Shown here piece after piece: positions 27,290 through 33,828 of a DNA stretch of 64,000 bases; position 1 is the first letter of the stretch, and each line of letters begins with the position of its first letter. Where the stretch lies: NCBI RefSeq assembly GCF_002287885.2, contig NZ_CP016768.2:186001-250000 (forward strand). Reading direction: 5' to 3'. Origin of the DNA: Candidatus Nanopelagicus limnes. GTDB taxonomy: Bacteria; Actinomycetota; Actinomycetes; Nanopelagicales; Nanopelagicaceae. The translations under genes and the position numbers were made by a program. The notes under the pieces were generated by a model. That model ran no database searches, was not told the origin of the DNA, and saw only the letters and a list, made by a program, of their open reading frames with translations.

Positions 27290-28923
27290 ATAATTCTGCA
27301 ATTTTGGCAGAGCTTGATTCAGATCAACTAGCAGTTGTAAAAGCAATAACTGGTCCTGTATGCGTGATAGCAGGTGCTGGTACTGGTAAAACTCGAGTAA
27401 TCACTAATCGAATTGCATATGCAATTAATGCAGGAGTTACCGATCCAACAAAAGTATTAGCTCTTACCTTTACTGCTAAAGCAGCTGGTGAGATGCGGGC
27501 AAGATTGCGCGCCCTTGGTATTTCAAATGCCAGCGCTAGAACATTCCACTCAGCGGCGCTAAAGCAGCTTCTCTATTTTTGGCCATACGCCTTTGGTGGG
27601 CAATTTCCATCGCTGCTAACTACTAAATCTGGCTTTATTAGCCAGGCAATTACTAGAGCTGAGGTTGCAATTCCGGCCCAGGTAAATGCACTTCGAGAAA
27701 TTGCAAGTGAAATTGAATGGGCAAAAGTTTTAGAGATTTCACCTGAAAATTATCAACAAGAAGCAATTGCCAATAACCGGCTAGTTAGATTGCCAAATAG
27801 CAAAGGCGAGTCTGAAAATCTCTCAATGATTGCCCAAGTTTATGAAGCTTATGAATCATTAAAGAAACAGGAGCGCACCCTAGATTTTGAAGATGTACTA
27901 CTCCTGACTGTTGGCATGTTGGAGGAGGATCGTGGGGTGCGAGAGAGGGTGCAGGATCAGTATCGATACTTCACCGTGGATGAGTACCAGGATGTTTCAC
28001 CTTTGCAGCAGCGGTTGTTAAATCTTTGGCTAGGAAGTCGTCAAGAAATTTGTGTTGTGGGGGATGCGGCTCAAACTATTTACTCATTTGCTGGGGCCAC
28101 CTCAAACTTCTTACTTAACTTTCAAAATAGATTTCCAAATGCCCAAGTTTTCCGACTCTCCCGCGGTTATCGATCTACCCCTGAAATTATCAATACCGCA
28201 AATGCAATCTTGCGAGCCGCTAATTTAGTTTCAGATCATGGCAGTGAGTTGCAATCAGCGAATGCCCATGGTGAAAAGCCTGCGGTTAATGGATTTAACT
28301 CCACACAAGATGAGATCTCTTATGTGGTTGGTGAGGTAGTGAAGAGTATTTCTCTTGGCGTGGACTCATCGCAAATCGCAGTATTGGCCAGAACCAATGC
28401 CCAGTTAGATCAGGTTAAGTCAGCTTTGAATAATGCCAGGATTCCAAGTCAGATTAGATCAGGTGAGAGATTTTTTGATCGAACCGATGTGCGAGATGTA
28501 ATGCGCATTATTCGAAGTGCCTCCGTACTACCTTCTGAAGGTGGTGATTGGTATGCCGATTTAGTTGCAGTTCTTCGACCATTTGGTGATGCTGATTATG
28601 TTGTGGCTTTTTTAAGGTTGGCTAAAAGTATTCAAGAAAACGGTGGCAAAAATATGCGCGCCTTTTTGCGTGAGATCGAGGATCGATCTGAGCAAAACAA
28701 TCCACCAACCTTGCCTGGGGTAACACTGGCAACTTTGCATGCAGCCAAAGGTTTGGAATGGAATCACCTGTTTTTAATTGGGGTTTCTGAGGGCGTACTA
28801 CCAATGGGTAATGATTTAAATGAAGAACGACGACTATTTTATGTTGGCATTACCCGTGCAAAGGAGCGGATTCAAATCACCTATGCCGGCAAGCCCAGCG
28901 TATTTCTAGCCCAATTTAATTAA
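27280..28923 (+). CDS. uvrD2: UvrD2-like ATP-dependent DNA helicase, short form
   Basis: A 547-residue superfamily 1A helicase with Walker A GAGTGKTRV (32-40), FTAKAAGEMRARL, FTVDEYQDVSPLQQ, GDAAQTIYSFAG, LHAAKGLEWNHLF and FYVGITRAKERI. Gene order (adnAB, nudC, uvrD2, whiB7) and the FAGATSNFLLNF segment match mycobacterial UvrD2, which is a 3'-5' helicase. Mycobacterial UvrD2 is about 700 residues with a C-terminal HRDC domain and a tetracysteine region; this protein stops soon after motif VI, so those parts are missing. The start lies inside nudC. Confidence 0.88.
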   Translation: MAVDNSAILAELDSDQLAVVKAITGPVCVIAGAGTGKTRVITNRIAYAINAGVTDPTKVLALTFTAKAAGEMRARLRALGISNASARTFHSAALKQLLYFWPYAFGGQFPSLLTTKSGFISQAITRAEVAIPAQVNALREIASEIEWAKVLEISPENYQQEAIANNRLVRLPNSKGESENLSMIAQVYEAYESLKKQERTLDFEDVLLLTVGMLEEDRGVRERVQDQYRYFTVDEYQDVSPLQQRLLNLWLGSRQEICVVGDAAQTIYSFAGATSNFLLNFQNRFPNAQVFRLSRGYRSTPEIINTANAILRAANLVSDHGSELQSANAHGEKPAVNGFNSTQDEISYVVGEVVKSISLGVDSSQIAVLARTNAQLDQVKSALNNARIPSQIRSGERFFDRTDVRDVMRIIRSASVLPSEGGDWYADLVAVLRPFGDADYVVAFLRLAKSIQENGGKNMRAFLREIEDRSEQNNPPTLPGVTLATLHAAKGLEWNHLFLIGVSEGVLPMGNDLNEERRLFYVGITRAKERIQITYAGKPSVFLAQFN

Positions 28924-28924
28924 G

Positions 28925-28954
28925 TTGCATCAAAGATAGGTCATGCTTTACTCT
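28925..28954 (+). promoter_or_regulatory. Promoter of the whiB7 leader
   Basis: A -35-like TTGCAT (28925-28930), an 18-base spacer and a -10 box TACTCT (28949-28954). The -10 box ends six bases before ATG 28961, so the transcript should begin at or next to that start codon. Confidence 0.6.
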
Positions 28955-28960
28955 TGCCGA

Positions 28961-29140
28961 ATGGCAAAACTAGTTAATTCACACACAGCAGTTGCACCAA
29001 TTGCAGCTACTGCTAATTGGTATGCCATCAATCCAGTCACAGCGAAATCTTCATATCGCTCAGATTGGACAAATAAGCGCTCTAATAAGGGTTTTTATAC
29101 CTTTACATCAGATCGCACCCCTGGGAGCTATATCGGCTAA
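28961..29140 (+). CDS. Leaderless upstream ORF (59 aa) of the whiB7 attenuator
   Basis: The ORF encodes 59 residues (MAKLVNSHTAVAPIAATANW and onward, ending DRTPGSYIG). It is polar, rich in Ser, Thr, Asn, Ala and aromatic residues, and matches no family I know. Its ATG lies six bases after a TACTCT -10 box, so it is probably translated from a leaderless mRNA. It ends 20 bases before a strong intrinsic terminator that precedes whiB7. Its last codons can pair with the base of that terminator, which suggests a sensor ORF for ribosome stalling, as known for actinobacterial whiB7/wblC leaders. The peptide itself may have no function. Confidence 0.7.
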   Translation: MAKLVNSHTAVAPIAATANWYAINPVTAKSSYRSDWTNKRSNKGFYTFTSDRTPGSYIG

Positions 29141-29198
29141 AGTCGAAATAGAAGCCAAGGGGCCCGCGAATCTAATGATTCGGGGCCCTTTTTCTTTT
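29118..29198 (+). terminator. Attenuator: intrinsic terminator with alternative antiterminator pairing
   Basis: The terminator stem is GGGCCC (29160-29165) with GGGCCC (29183-29188) plus CGAATC with GATTCG, one bulged G at 29166 and a TAAT loop; a TTTTTCTTTT tract ends at 29198. A competing helix is possible: CCCCTGG at 29118-29124, within the last uORF codons, with CCAAGGGG at 29155-29162, using one bulge and invading the left arm of the terminator. Confidence 0.8.
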
Positions 29199-29287
29199 AT
29201 CTAATAACTTCCAATAAGAGCCAAGTAATTGGCATAACAAATCGAACCAAACTAAATGAAAGATAACCGAAAGGAAAGGTGAGAACG

Positions 29288-29755
29288 ATGACCGTTCTCT
29301 TCAGCGAACTACTTGTACCAGGTTGGGCACAAGGCCCAACTGCCAAGATTGGATTAGGTGATGTCACCTGGGCTTACGAGGATGCCCCAGTGATCTCCTA
29401 TACCGATTACACCGCCAACTCAACAGCAACTATTGCTAATAAGAGTTATCAGACAAAGGTGGAGTACAAGCGCGCTGATAATCCTTTTTCCCCTGAAATT
29501 GATCAGGCTCAAAAGATTCTGAGCCTGCCTTGCCACTCATCTGATCCAGAGCTCTTCTTCAGTGAACAGCCACTGGTGATTGCCCAGGCTAAGGCGCTCT
29601 GCGGTGGCTGCCCCATGAAGGCAAAATGTTTGCAAGGCGCTCTCTCTAGAGCTGAGCCATGCGGTGTCTGGGGAGGTGAGTTATTTGATGAAGGTCAGGT
29701 AATTCAAAGTAAGCGAACACCAGGAAGGCCGGCAAAGGTGGCACAAGCTAGTTAA
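29288..29755 (+). CDS. whiB7: WhiB7-type iron-sulfur transcription regulator
   Basis: A 155-residue Wbl protein from ATG 29288. Cluster cysteines are Cys 82 (LPCHSSDPELFF), Cys 105 and 108 (CGGC) and Cys 114 (KAKC). The beta-turn motif is GVWGGE (126-131), and an AT-hook-like KRTPGRPAK (143-150) points to WhiB7, the activator of intrinsic antibiotic resistance that binds the housekeeping sigma factor. About 75 residues precede the Wbl domain, longer than usual. The frame also has a GTG at 29279, but the Shine-Dalgarno GGAAAGG at 29273-29279 fits ATG 29288. Control is likely by the upstream attenuator. Gene order matches mycobacteria. Confidence 0.9.
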   Translation: MTVLFSELLVPGWAQGPTAKIGLGDVTWAYEDAPVISYTDYTANSTATIANKSYQTKVEYKRADNPFSPEIDQAQKILSLPCHSSDPELFFSEQPLVIAQAKALCGGCPMKAKCLQGALSRAEPCGVWGGELFDEGQVIQSKRTPGRPAKVAQAS

Positions 29756-29802
29756 GTTTAAAGAAAGTTAATAACAACTGTTAACTAGGAAGGGTTAACA
29801 AA

Positions 29803-29843
29803 AAAGCGGTGAGGTTGGAATTAATCCAATCTCACCGCTTTTA
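29803..29843. terminator. Bidirectional intrinsic terminator
   Basis: AAAAGCGGTGAGGTTGGA pairs with TCCAATCTCACCGCTTTT around an ATTAA loop (one G-U). It lies between whiB7 and the convergent DUF5679 gene and has A/T runs on both sides. Confidence 0.9.
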
Positions 29844-29865
29844 CTTTTGGTTACTTGCTTAGTTA

Positions 29866-30024
29866 TTAAGCCTTACCAAGAATACGATTTACCTTTGTGC
29901 CACAAACTGGGCAGATTCCTTGTGCCATACGGCGACCAGAATCAGAGACCTTTACATGTCCTTCAAAGGAACGCTTCTCTTTGCACTTAACGCAGTAAGC
30001 CTCACCCTTGTACTCTTCAGCCAT
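29866..30024 (-). CDS. DUF5679 zinc-ribbon protein (52 aa)
   Basis: A 52-residue basic protein with two CxxC pairs, CVKC near residue 11 and CPVC near residue 38, separated by KEKRSFEGHVKVSDSGRRM. This is a small zinc ribbon of the DUF5679 type, widespread in actinobacteria; its role is unknown, and a ribosome or nucleic-acid partner is plausible. A longer in-frame opening reaches 30099, but ATG 30022-30024 is preceded by an excellent Shine-Dalgarno (GGAGGAAG), and upstream residues look random. Confidence 0.85.
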   Translation of the reverse strand: MAEEYKGEAYCVKCKEKRSFEGHVKVSDSGRRMAQGICPVCGTKVNRILGKA

Positions 30025-30181
30025 TTTCTTCCTCCATCCGCCGCACTCTTGGGAGCATGCCGGCAAGTTCCTGCATGTGAGTACGAATAGCAACACCATA
30101 CCCCTACTAACACGCTCAACTGGGGTTTTCCACGCTTAAAATCCCAAATATTAAGTCAAAAAGTGCAAATAAGGGGTAAAA

Positions 30182-30814
30182 CTAGATATTTACGGCAGGA
30201 ACAACGCCTGATCCACCGCTTTGGCTACCAAGTTCAAAACCTTCCAAAAATGCCTCGCACTTTTGCTGATCGGTAAAACGATTTAAATAATTATAAAAAT
30301 CTTGATCATGGCCTGGAATCCTTAGATGTATTAGCTCATGAAAAATTATGTAATTCAAAACATAATTTGGTGCACCAATTAATCGATCAGAAATTCGAAT
30401 TGTTCGATCAACGGTGGTGCAGGAGCCCCATCGCTCACTCATATTGCGCCAATTGATACTTGCTGGCGCCACATCAAAATCTGGCAGATACTTTGCTAGC
30501 AATTCCATGCCAATCTCTAGTAGCTGCAGGTCAGTTTTTCGAGATCGACCCTCCCGACGCAACACCATTGCGATCATCTCTGGAATTATTTCCAACTCCT
30601 GCCGTTTGCTCATCTTGGCTGGGATATGAATCTCAATCACACCACCCTGGCGAAAGGCACTAATGCTGCGCCGGCGTCGTTCTTTGCGCACAACACGATA
30701 TTGCGGAAGATCAGATGGCAGGGTAGGAAGGCCTTGGCTTCTGCGCTTGGATATTTGGGCCACAGAGGGCATTAAATCTGCAAAGAGGATTTCCTGCTCA
30801 AAGTTATCCACCAT
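30182..30814 (-). CDS. YgjP/SprT-like zinc metallopeptidase
   Basis: A 210-residue protein of the YgjP family (DUF45, gluzincin-like). The active-site helix reads FHELIHLRIPGHDQDFY, giving HELIH plus a downstream His as zinc ligands, preceded by the family motif SERWGSCT. There is no signal peptide or membrane segment, so it is cytoplasmic. Its substrates are unknown; relatives are associated with restriction loci or protein quality control. The start at 30814 has AGAGG upstream. Two DnaA-box-like sequences overlap or closely precede the start codon. Confidence 0.85.
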   Translation of the reverse strand: MVDNFEQEILFADLMPSVAQISKRRSQGLPTLPSDLPQYRVVRKERRRRSISAFRQGGVIEIHIPAKMSKRQELEIIPEMIAMVLRREGRSRKTDLQLLEIGMELLAKYLPDFDVAPASINWRNMSERWGSCTTVDRTIRISDRLIGAPNYVLNYIIFHELIHLRIPGHDQDFYNYLNRFTDQQKCEAFLEGFELGSQSGGSGVVPAVNI

Positions 30815-30864
30815 TACCTCTTCTTATCCACCATAATTGTGTGTGTCTCCACAGGTTAATCCAC
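30804..30864. promoter_or_regulatory. Cluster of DnaA-box-like sequences
   Basis: TTATCCACC occurs at 30804-30812 and again at 30824-30832, each one base from the consensus TTATCCACA. TCTCCACAG and TTAATCCACAG follow by 30865. The group overlaps the start of the YgjP-like gene. No dnaA, dnaN or other origin gene is in the window, so a regulatory or titration site is more likely than oriC. Confidence 0.35.
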
Positions 30865-31010
30865 AGCAGGTGATGCAATTTTACGCAATGATTGTCGCAG
30901 TATCGGTTTTGCCATACCGCATCAGTAATGGCTTTTTATTTTATGCATAAATGCTTCATACGGCAGGGAAAAAAATAATTGAAAAATACTTTTTAAAACA
31001 CCATTCTAAG

Positions 31011-31039
31011 TTGATTCTCACCTTTGATTCCCATATGTT
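31011..31039 (+). promoter_or_regulatory. Candidate promoter of the small RNA
   Basis: TTGATT (31011-31016), a 17-base spacer and TATGTT (31034-31039). The expected start point near 31046 coincides with the 5' edge of a closed RNA structure. Confidence 0.45.
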
Positions 31040-31045
31040 TGCGCC

Positions 31046-31124
31046 ACGAAGTCCCCGGATAACCGTTTCATATCTGCAAGGGGAAGGCAGATAAGAAATT
31101 GTGCGCCCGGGGATTTCGCTTTTT
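31046..31124 (+). ncRNA. Possible small structured RNA with its own promoter and terminator
   Basis: The 320-base gap 30815-31135 holds no plausible gene but contains a self-contained structure. A 12-bp outer stem (CGAAGTCCCCGG at 31047-31058 with CCGGGGATTTCG at 31107-31118, one G-U) encloses a 7-bp hairpin (TATCTGC at 31071-31077 with GCAGATA at 31087-31093, loop AAGGGGAAG). A T run follows directly at 31120-31124, so the outer stem doubles as an intrinsic terminator. A promoter-like TTGATT-17-TATGTT sits just upstream. No + strand gene follows nearby, so it is not an obvious leader. I do not recognise it as 4.5S, 6S, 6C, tmRNA or a known riboswitch. Confidence 0.5.
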
Positions 31125-31135
31125 AATTTAAAGAT

Positions 31136-32455
31136 TTAAATCAGACCAGATAGATCATCCGGCACAGTCACGCTATCTAAAAAGGCCTTCACATCAGATA
31201 GATCATCCGGCATTGGTAAAAAGGCAGCATCTTCCCAACACTTATCTCGTCCATCTGCGCCCTTTAAGTTTTTAACCTCACTCCAAAATGTGGATGCCTC
31301 TCGCATTTTTCGAGGCGAGACTTCAAGTCCAAGTAAGTTTGCAAATAATTGTTGCATTGGTGCATTAGTAGCACGCCGGCGACGAGAGTTTTCAATCAAA
31401 GCGTTAAAGGCTGGCATACGTTCTGCGGCAACTTGTGAAATAACATGATCAATCCAACCTTCAATCAAAGCCAAGGTCATCTCTAATCTAGTTAAAGCTA
31501 ACTCTTGAGCTGGTGTTTGTTGTGGTGTGAATAAGCCAGCATTTAATGCCAGGTTTATTGCTTGCGGATTATTCATATCAATCTCACCACTGGCCATTGC
31601 CTCTTCAGCTTGGCGGGTAATTGATTCCACATCAATACTTATCCCTTTTCCGTAAGCGGTGATTAAATCCTTAATATAGTTTTGTAGCCAAGGTGAGTTT
31701 GCAAATAATCTGGCCGCTGCCGCCTCCCGAAGTGATAAATAGATAGAAACCTGCTCCTGATCAATGCCTAGGCCTTCGGCCCATTCATTGATGTTTTGCG
31801 GAATTAAATGTGAGCCACTGTCAGTTTTTAGTAATGGAATTGCCACATCATTTGCGCCAGTAATTGAGTTAGCCAACATGCCAATTCCTTGGCCTAATTG
31901 GGTGGCAATTAAAGTGCCCATAAAGCCGCGCAGGATTCGAGAGAGCATTAATTTCATTGCCTCTTGTTGAGCAGGTGATTGCTCTGCTGAACCCATAAAT
32001 TCAATTGGTAGGGAGGTGCTGGAATTAGCAATCACATTGCCCAACGCATCTGCCATTCCCAGGGCGAGAGGTTCAATTAATTGCTGCCAGCCGGTGACTG
32101 ACTCATCTAACCAATCTCGCTTTGACCAGGCACTCTGGCTTGGCATCACTGCAGCAGGAAAAAGGATTTCAGTATCTAGCCAAGTATTGGCAAGGAGTAA
32201 GGATTGATTTAATTTTTCTTGATCTAAATTTCCTATTGGTAGATCACCTTTGGCGGTAATTATTTTTTTAGCTATCTCACGTAAATTTGCTACCTTAATT
32301 AAACTTTGATCACTTGCAGTTTCTCCAGATTGCATGCTTTCAAAAAAAGACTTCGCACCAGCTAGAGCGCCAGAATCAATTCCCATTTCTGAGAATTTCT
32401 TTAGTAGCGCATCAAAGTCAGGCTGACCCTCATTTGGTAAAAAGCCAAAACCCAT
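31136..32455 (-). CDS. DUF2342 / zincin-like protein
   Basis: A 439-residue protein matching the actinobacterial DUF2342 family (Zincin_2) by its N-terminal MGFGFLPNEGQPDFDALL, its long helical body, the ALIEGWIDHVISQVA segment (about 338-352) where a metal site would be expected, and its place next to the PDZ protease and UPF0182 genes. A canonical HExxH is not visible, so activity as a protease is uncertain. It is cytoplasmic by prediction. GAGGGTGAG upstream of ATG 32455 serves as a ribosome binding site. Confidence 0.8.
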   Translation of the reverse strand: MGFGFLPNEGQPDFDALLKKFSEMGIDSGALAGAKSFFESMQSGETASDQSLIKVANLREIAKKIITAKGDLPIGNLDQEKLNQSLLLANTWLDTEILFPAAVMPSQSAWSKRDWLDESVTGWQQLIEPLALGMADALGNVIANSSTSLPIEFMGSAEQSPAQQEAMKLMLSRILRGFMGTLIATQLGQGIGMLANSITGANDVAIPLLKTDSGSHLIPQNINEWAEGLGIDQEQVSIYLSLREAAAARLFANSPWLQNYIKDLITAYGKGISIDVESITRQAEEAMASGEIDMNNPQAINLALNAGLFTPQQTPAQELALTRLEMTLALIEGWIDHVISQVAAERMPAFNALIENSRRRRATNAPMQQLFANLLGLEVSPRKMREASTFWSEVKNLKGADGRDKCWEDAAFLPMPDDLSDVKAFLDSVTVPDDLSGLI

Positions 32456-32552
32456 TTTGATTAACTCACCCTCTGCTTAAGATCAAAAGATAACTGATAT
32501 TGATAGAACAATAATGCCACCGATTTTCTTCCCCGCTGATTAGGATGGGGTT

Positions 32553-32729
32553 ATGAGTTCAAGTGCGGCATCGGCCCTGGTTTGGTGGCTGATCCCAATC
32601 GTGGCGGTCTCAGGGGCGATTGTTTATGGCGTATGGATCTCAAAATATAAATCTAAATTTGATAATCAAACCAATCGGTCGGTAAATAACTTTAAGAAAT
32701 TTCAAAGCACATTTAGACCCAAAAAATAA
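32553..32729 (+). CDS. Small single-pass membrane protein (58 aa)
   Basis: A 58-residue ORF has one hydrophobic helix (about residues 8-30, with a Trp-Trp pair) and a basic Asn/Lys/Phe-rich cytoplasmic tail. A -10 box TAGGAT (32541-32546) ends exactly six bases before its ATG, the same leaderless arrangement as many larger genes here, which supports expression. It lies 18 bases before the PDZ protease gene and probably shares its transcript. I do not recognise a family. Confidence 0.6.
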   Translation: MSSSAASALVWWLIPIVAVSGAIVYGVWISKYKSKFDNQTNRSVNNFKKFQSTFRPKK

Positions 32730-32747
32730 TTTAAACTACTAAATTAA

Positions 32748-33809
32748 ATGAGATCCTTACTTCCTACTCGCGGGCAAATTCCCACGCCAACCAGGCTTTT
32801 GCTCACATTATTAATTTTGGTTGCCCTTTTTATTCCATCCCCATTTGTGATTCTCGCCCCGGGCACACCGCAAAACGTTTTAGGTTCGGCGATAAAAATA
32901 TCTGGTACTAAAACCTATCCAACCAGTGGAAAATTATCTGTTACCTCAGTGATGGTGACTGATCCAGACTCTTATATAACTGGCTTTGATATTTTTTACG
33001 GCTGGATTGATAACAAGCGGGCAGTTCTTCCTAGGCAAGAGGTTTATCCAGATGGTGAAACCGCAGCTGAGGCGGTAAAACAAGGCGCAGTTGAAATGAA
33101 TGGATCCCAAATTAATGCCACAGCCGCAGCTCTTTCATACCTTGGTTATACGAGCGCTTCAAAATTAGCAGTTGTTGATGTTAATAAAGATAGTAAGGCG
33201 CAAGATGTGATTCTTGTAGATGATCAAGTTTTAACTATTAATGATCGTAAATTTGAAAACACCACTGATTTATTGCAATTTTTAGATAGCAAAAAGCCAG
33301 GTGAGTTTGTGAGCGTGAAAGTTAACCGTCAAGGCGTTGGTGAATTAACTAAAAAGATCGCCTTATCTGCTAGAGATGATGGGTCAGCCTTTATCGGCAT
33401 AAATATTCAAGAGCAGTTTGTTTTTCCATTTGATGTAAAAATTAAGTTAGAAGAAACTGGTGGGCCAAGCGGTGGTTTGATCTTTGCTATTGGCGTGGTT
33501 GAGAAATTAACTGCTGAAGATTTAATTCGATCACGAAATATTGCTGGCACTGGCACAATTACAACAAGTGGAAATGTGGGACCAATTGGCGGGATTGCTG
33601 AAAAAATCATTGGTGCTAGAGATTTTGGGGTTGATATTTTCTTCACCCCTGTAGAAAACTGTCAAGATATAAGTAACATTGAAGAGTTAGGTAAGGGTAA
33701 AGGCGCTAAGGCAATGAAAATTGTGCCGGTCGCCACACTCACTGAGGCTATTTCAGTATTAAAACTACCTGAGAATTCCAAGTTTCCGACCTGTAAAAGC
33801 TATGCCTAG
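32748..33809 (+). CDS. PDZ domain Lon-type serine protease (YlbL-like)
   Basis: A 353-residue membrane-anchored protease. An N-terminal helix (about 17-35) is followed by an extracytoplasmic region, a PDZ domain (about 145-205) and a Lon (S16) catalytic domain. The catalytic dyad is Ser 241 in TGGPSGGL and Lys 286 in GGIAEKIIGA. Proteins of this type take part in envelope quality control. In actinobacteria it precedes UPF0182, as here. Confidence 0.92.
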   Translation: MRSLLPTRGQIPTPTRLLLTLLILVALFIPSPFVILAPGTPQNVLGSAIKISGTKTYPTSGKLSVTSVMVTDPDSYITGFDIFYGWIDNKRAVLPRQEVYPDGETAAEAVKQGAVEMNGSQINATAAALSYLGYTSASKLAVVDVNKDSKAQDVILVDDQVLTINDRKFENTTDLLQFLDSKKPGEFVSVKVNRQGVGELTKKIALSARDDGSAFIGINIQEQFVFPFDVKIKLEETGGPSGGLIFAIGVVEKLTAEDLIRSRNIAGTGTITTSGNVGPIGGIAEKIIGARDFGVDIFFTPVENCQDISNIEELGKGKGAKAMKIVPVATLTEAISVLKLPENSKFPTCKSYA

Positions 33810-33828
33810 GAGTAGATAAGATCTGCGC

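Noticed and set aside
28992-29204. Alternative-frame 70-residue ORF overlapping the uORF
   Set aside because: It runs through the terminator and is out of phase with the ORF that has the promoter-adjacent ATG.
29279-29287. GTG start for WhiB7
   Set aside because: The GTG overlaps the Shine-Dalgarno sequence that is ideally spaced for ATG 29288.
30804-30870. Chromosomal replication origin
   Set aside because: There is no dnaA, dnaN, recF or A/T-rich unwinding region next to the boxes.
31046-31124. Assignment of the structured RNA to 4.5S SRP RNA or 6C RNA
   Set aside because: It lacks the GGAAG/AGCAG symmetric loop of SRP RNA and the six-C hairpin loops of 6C RNA.
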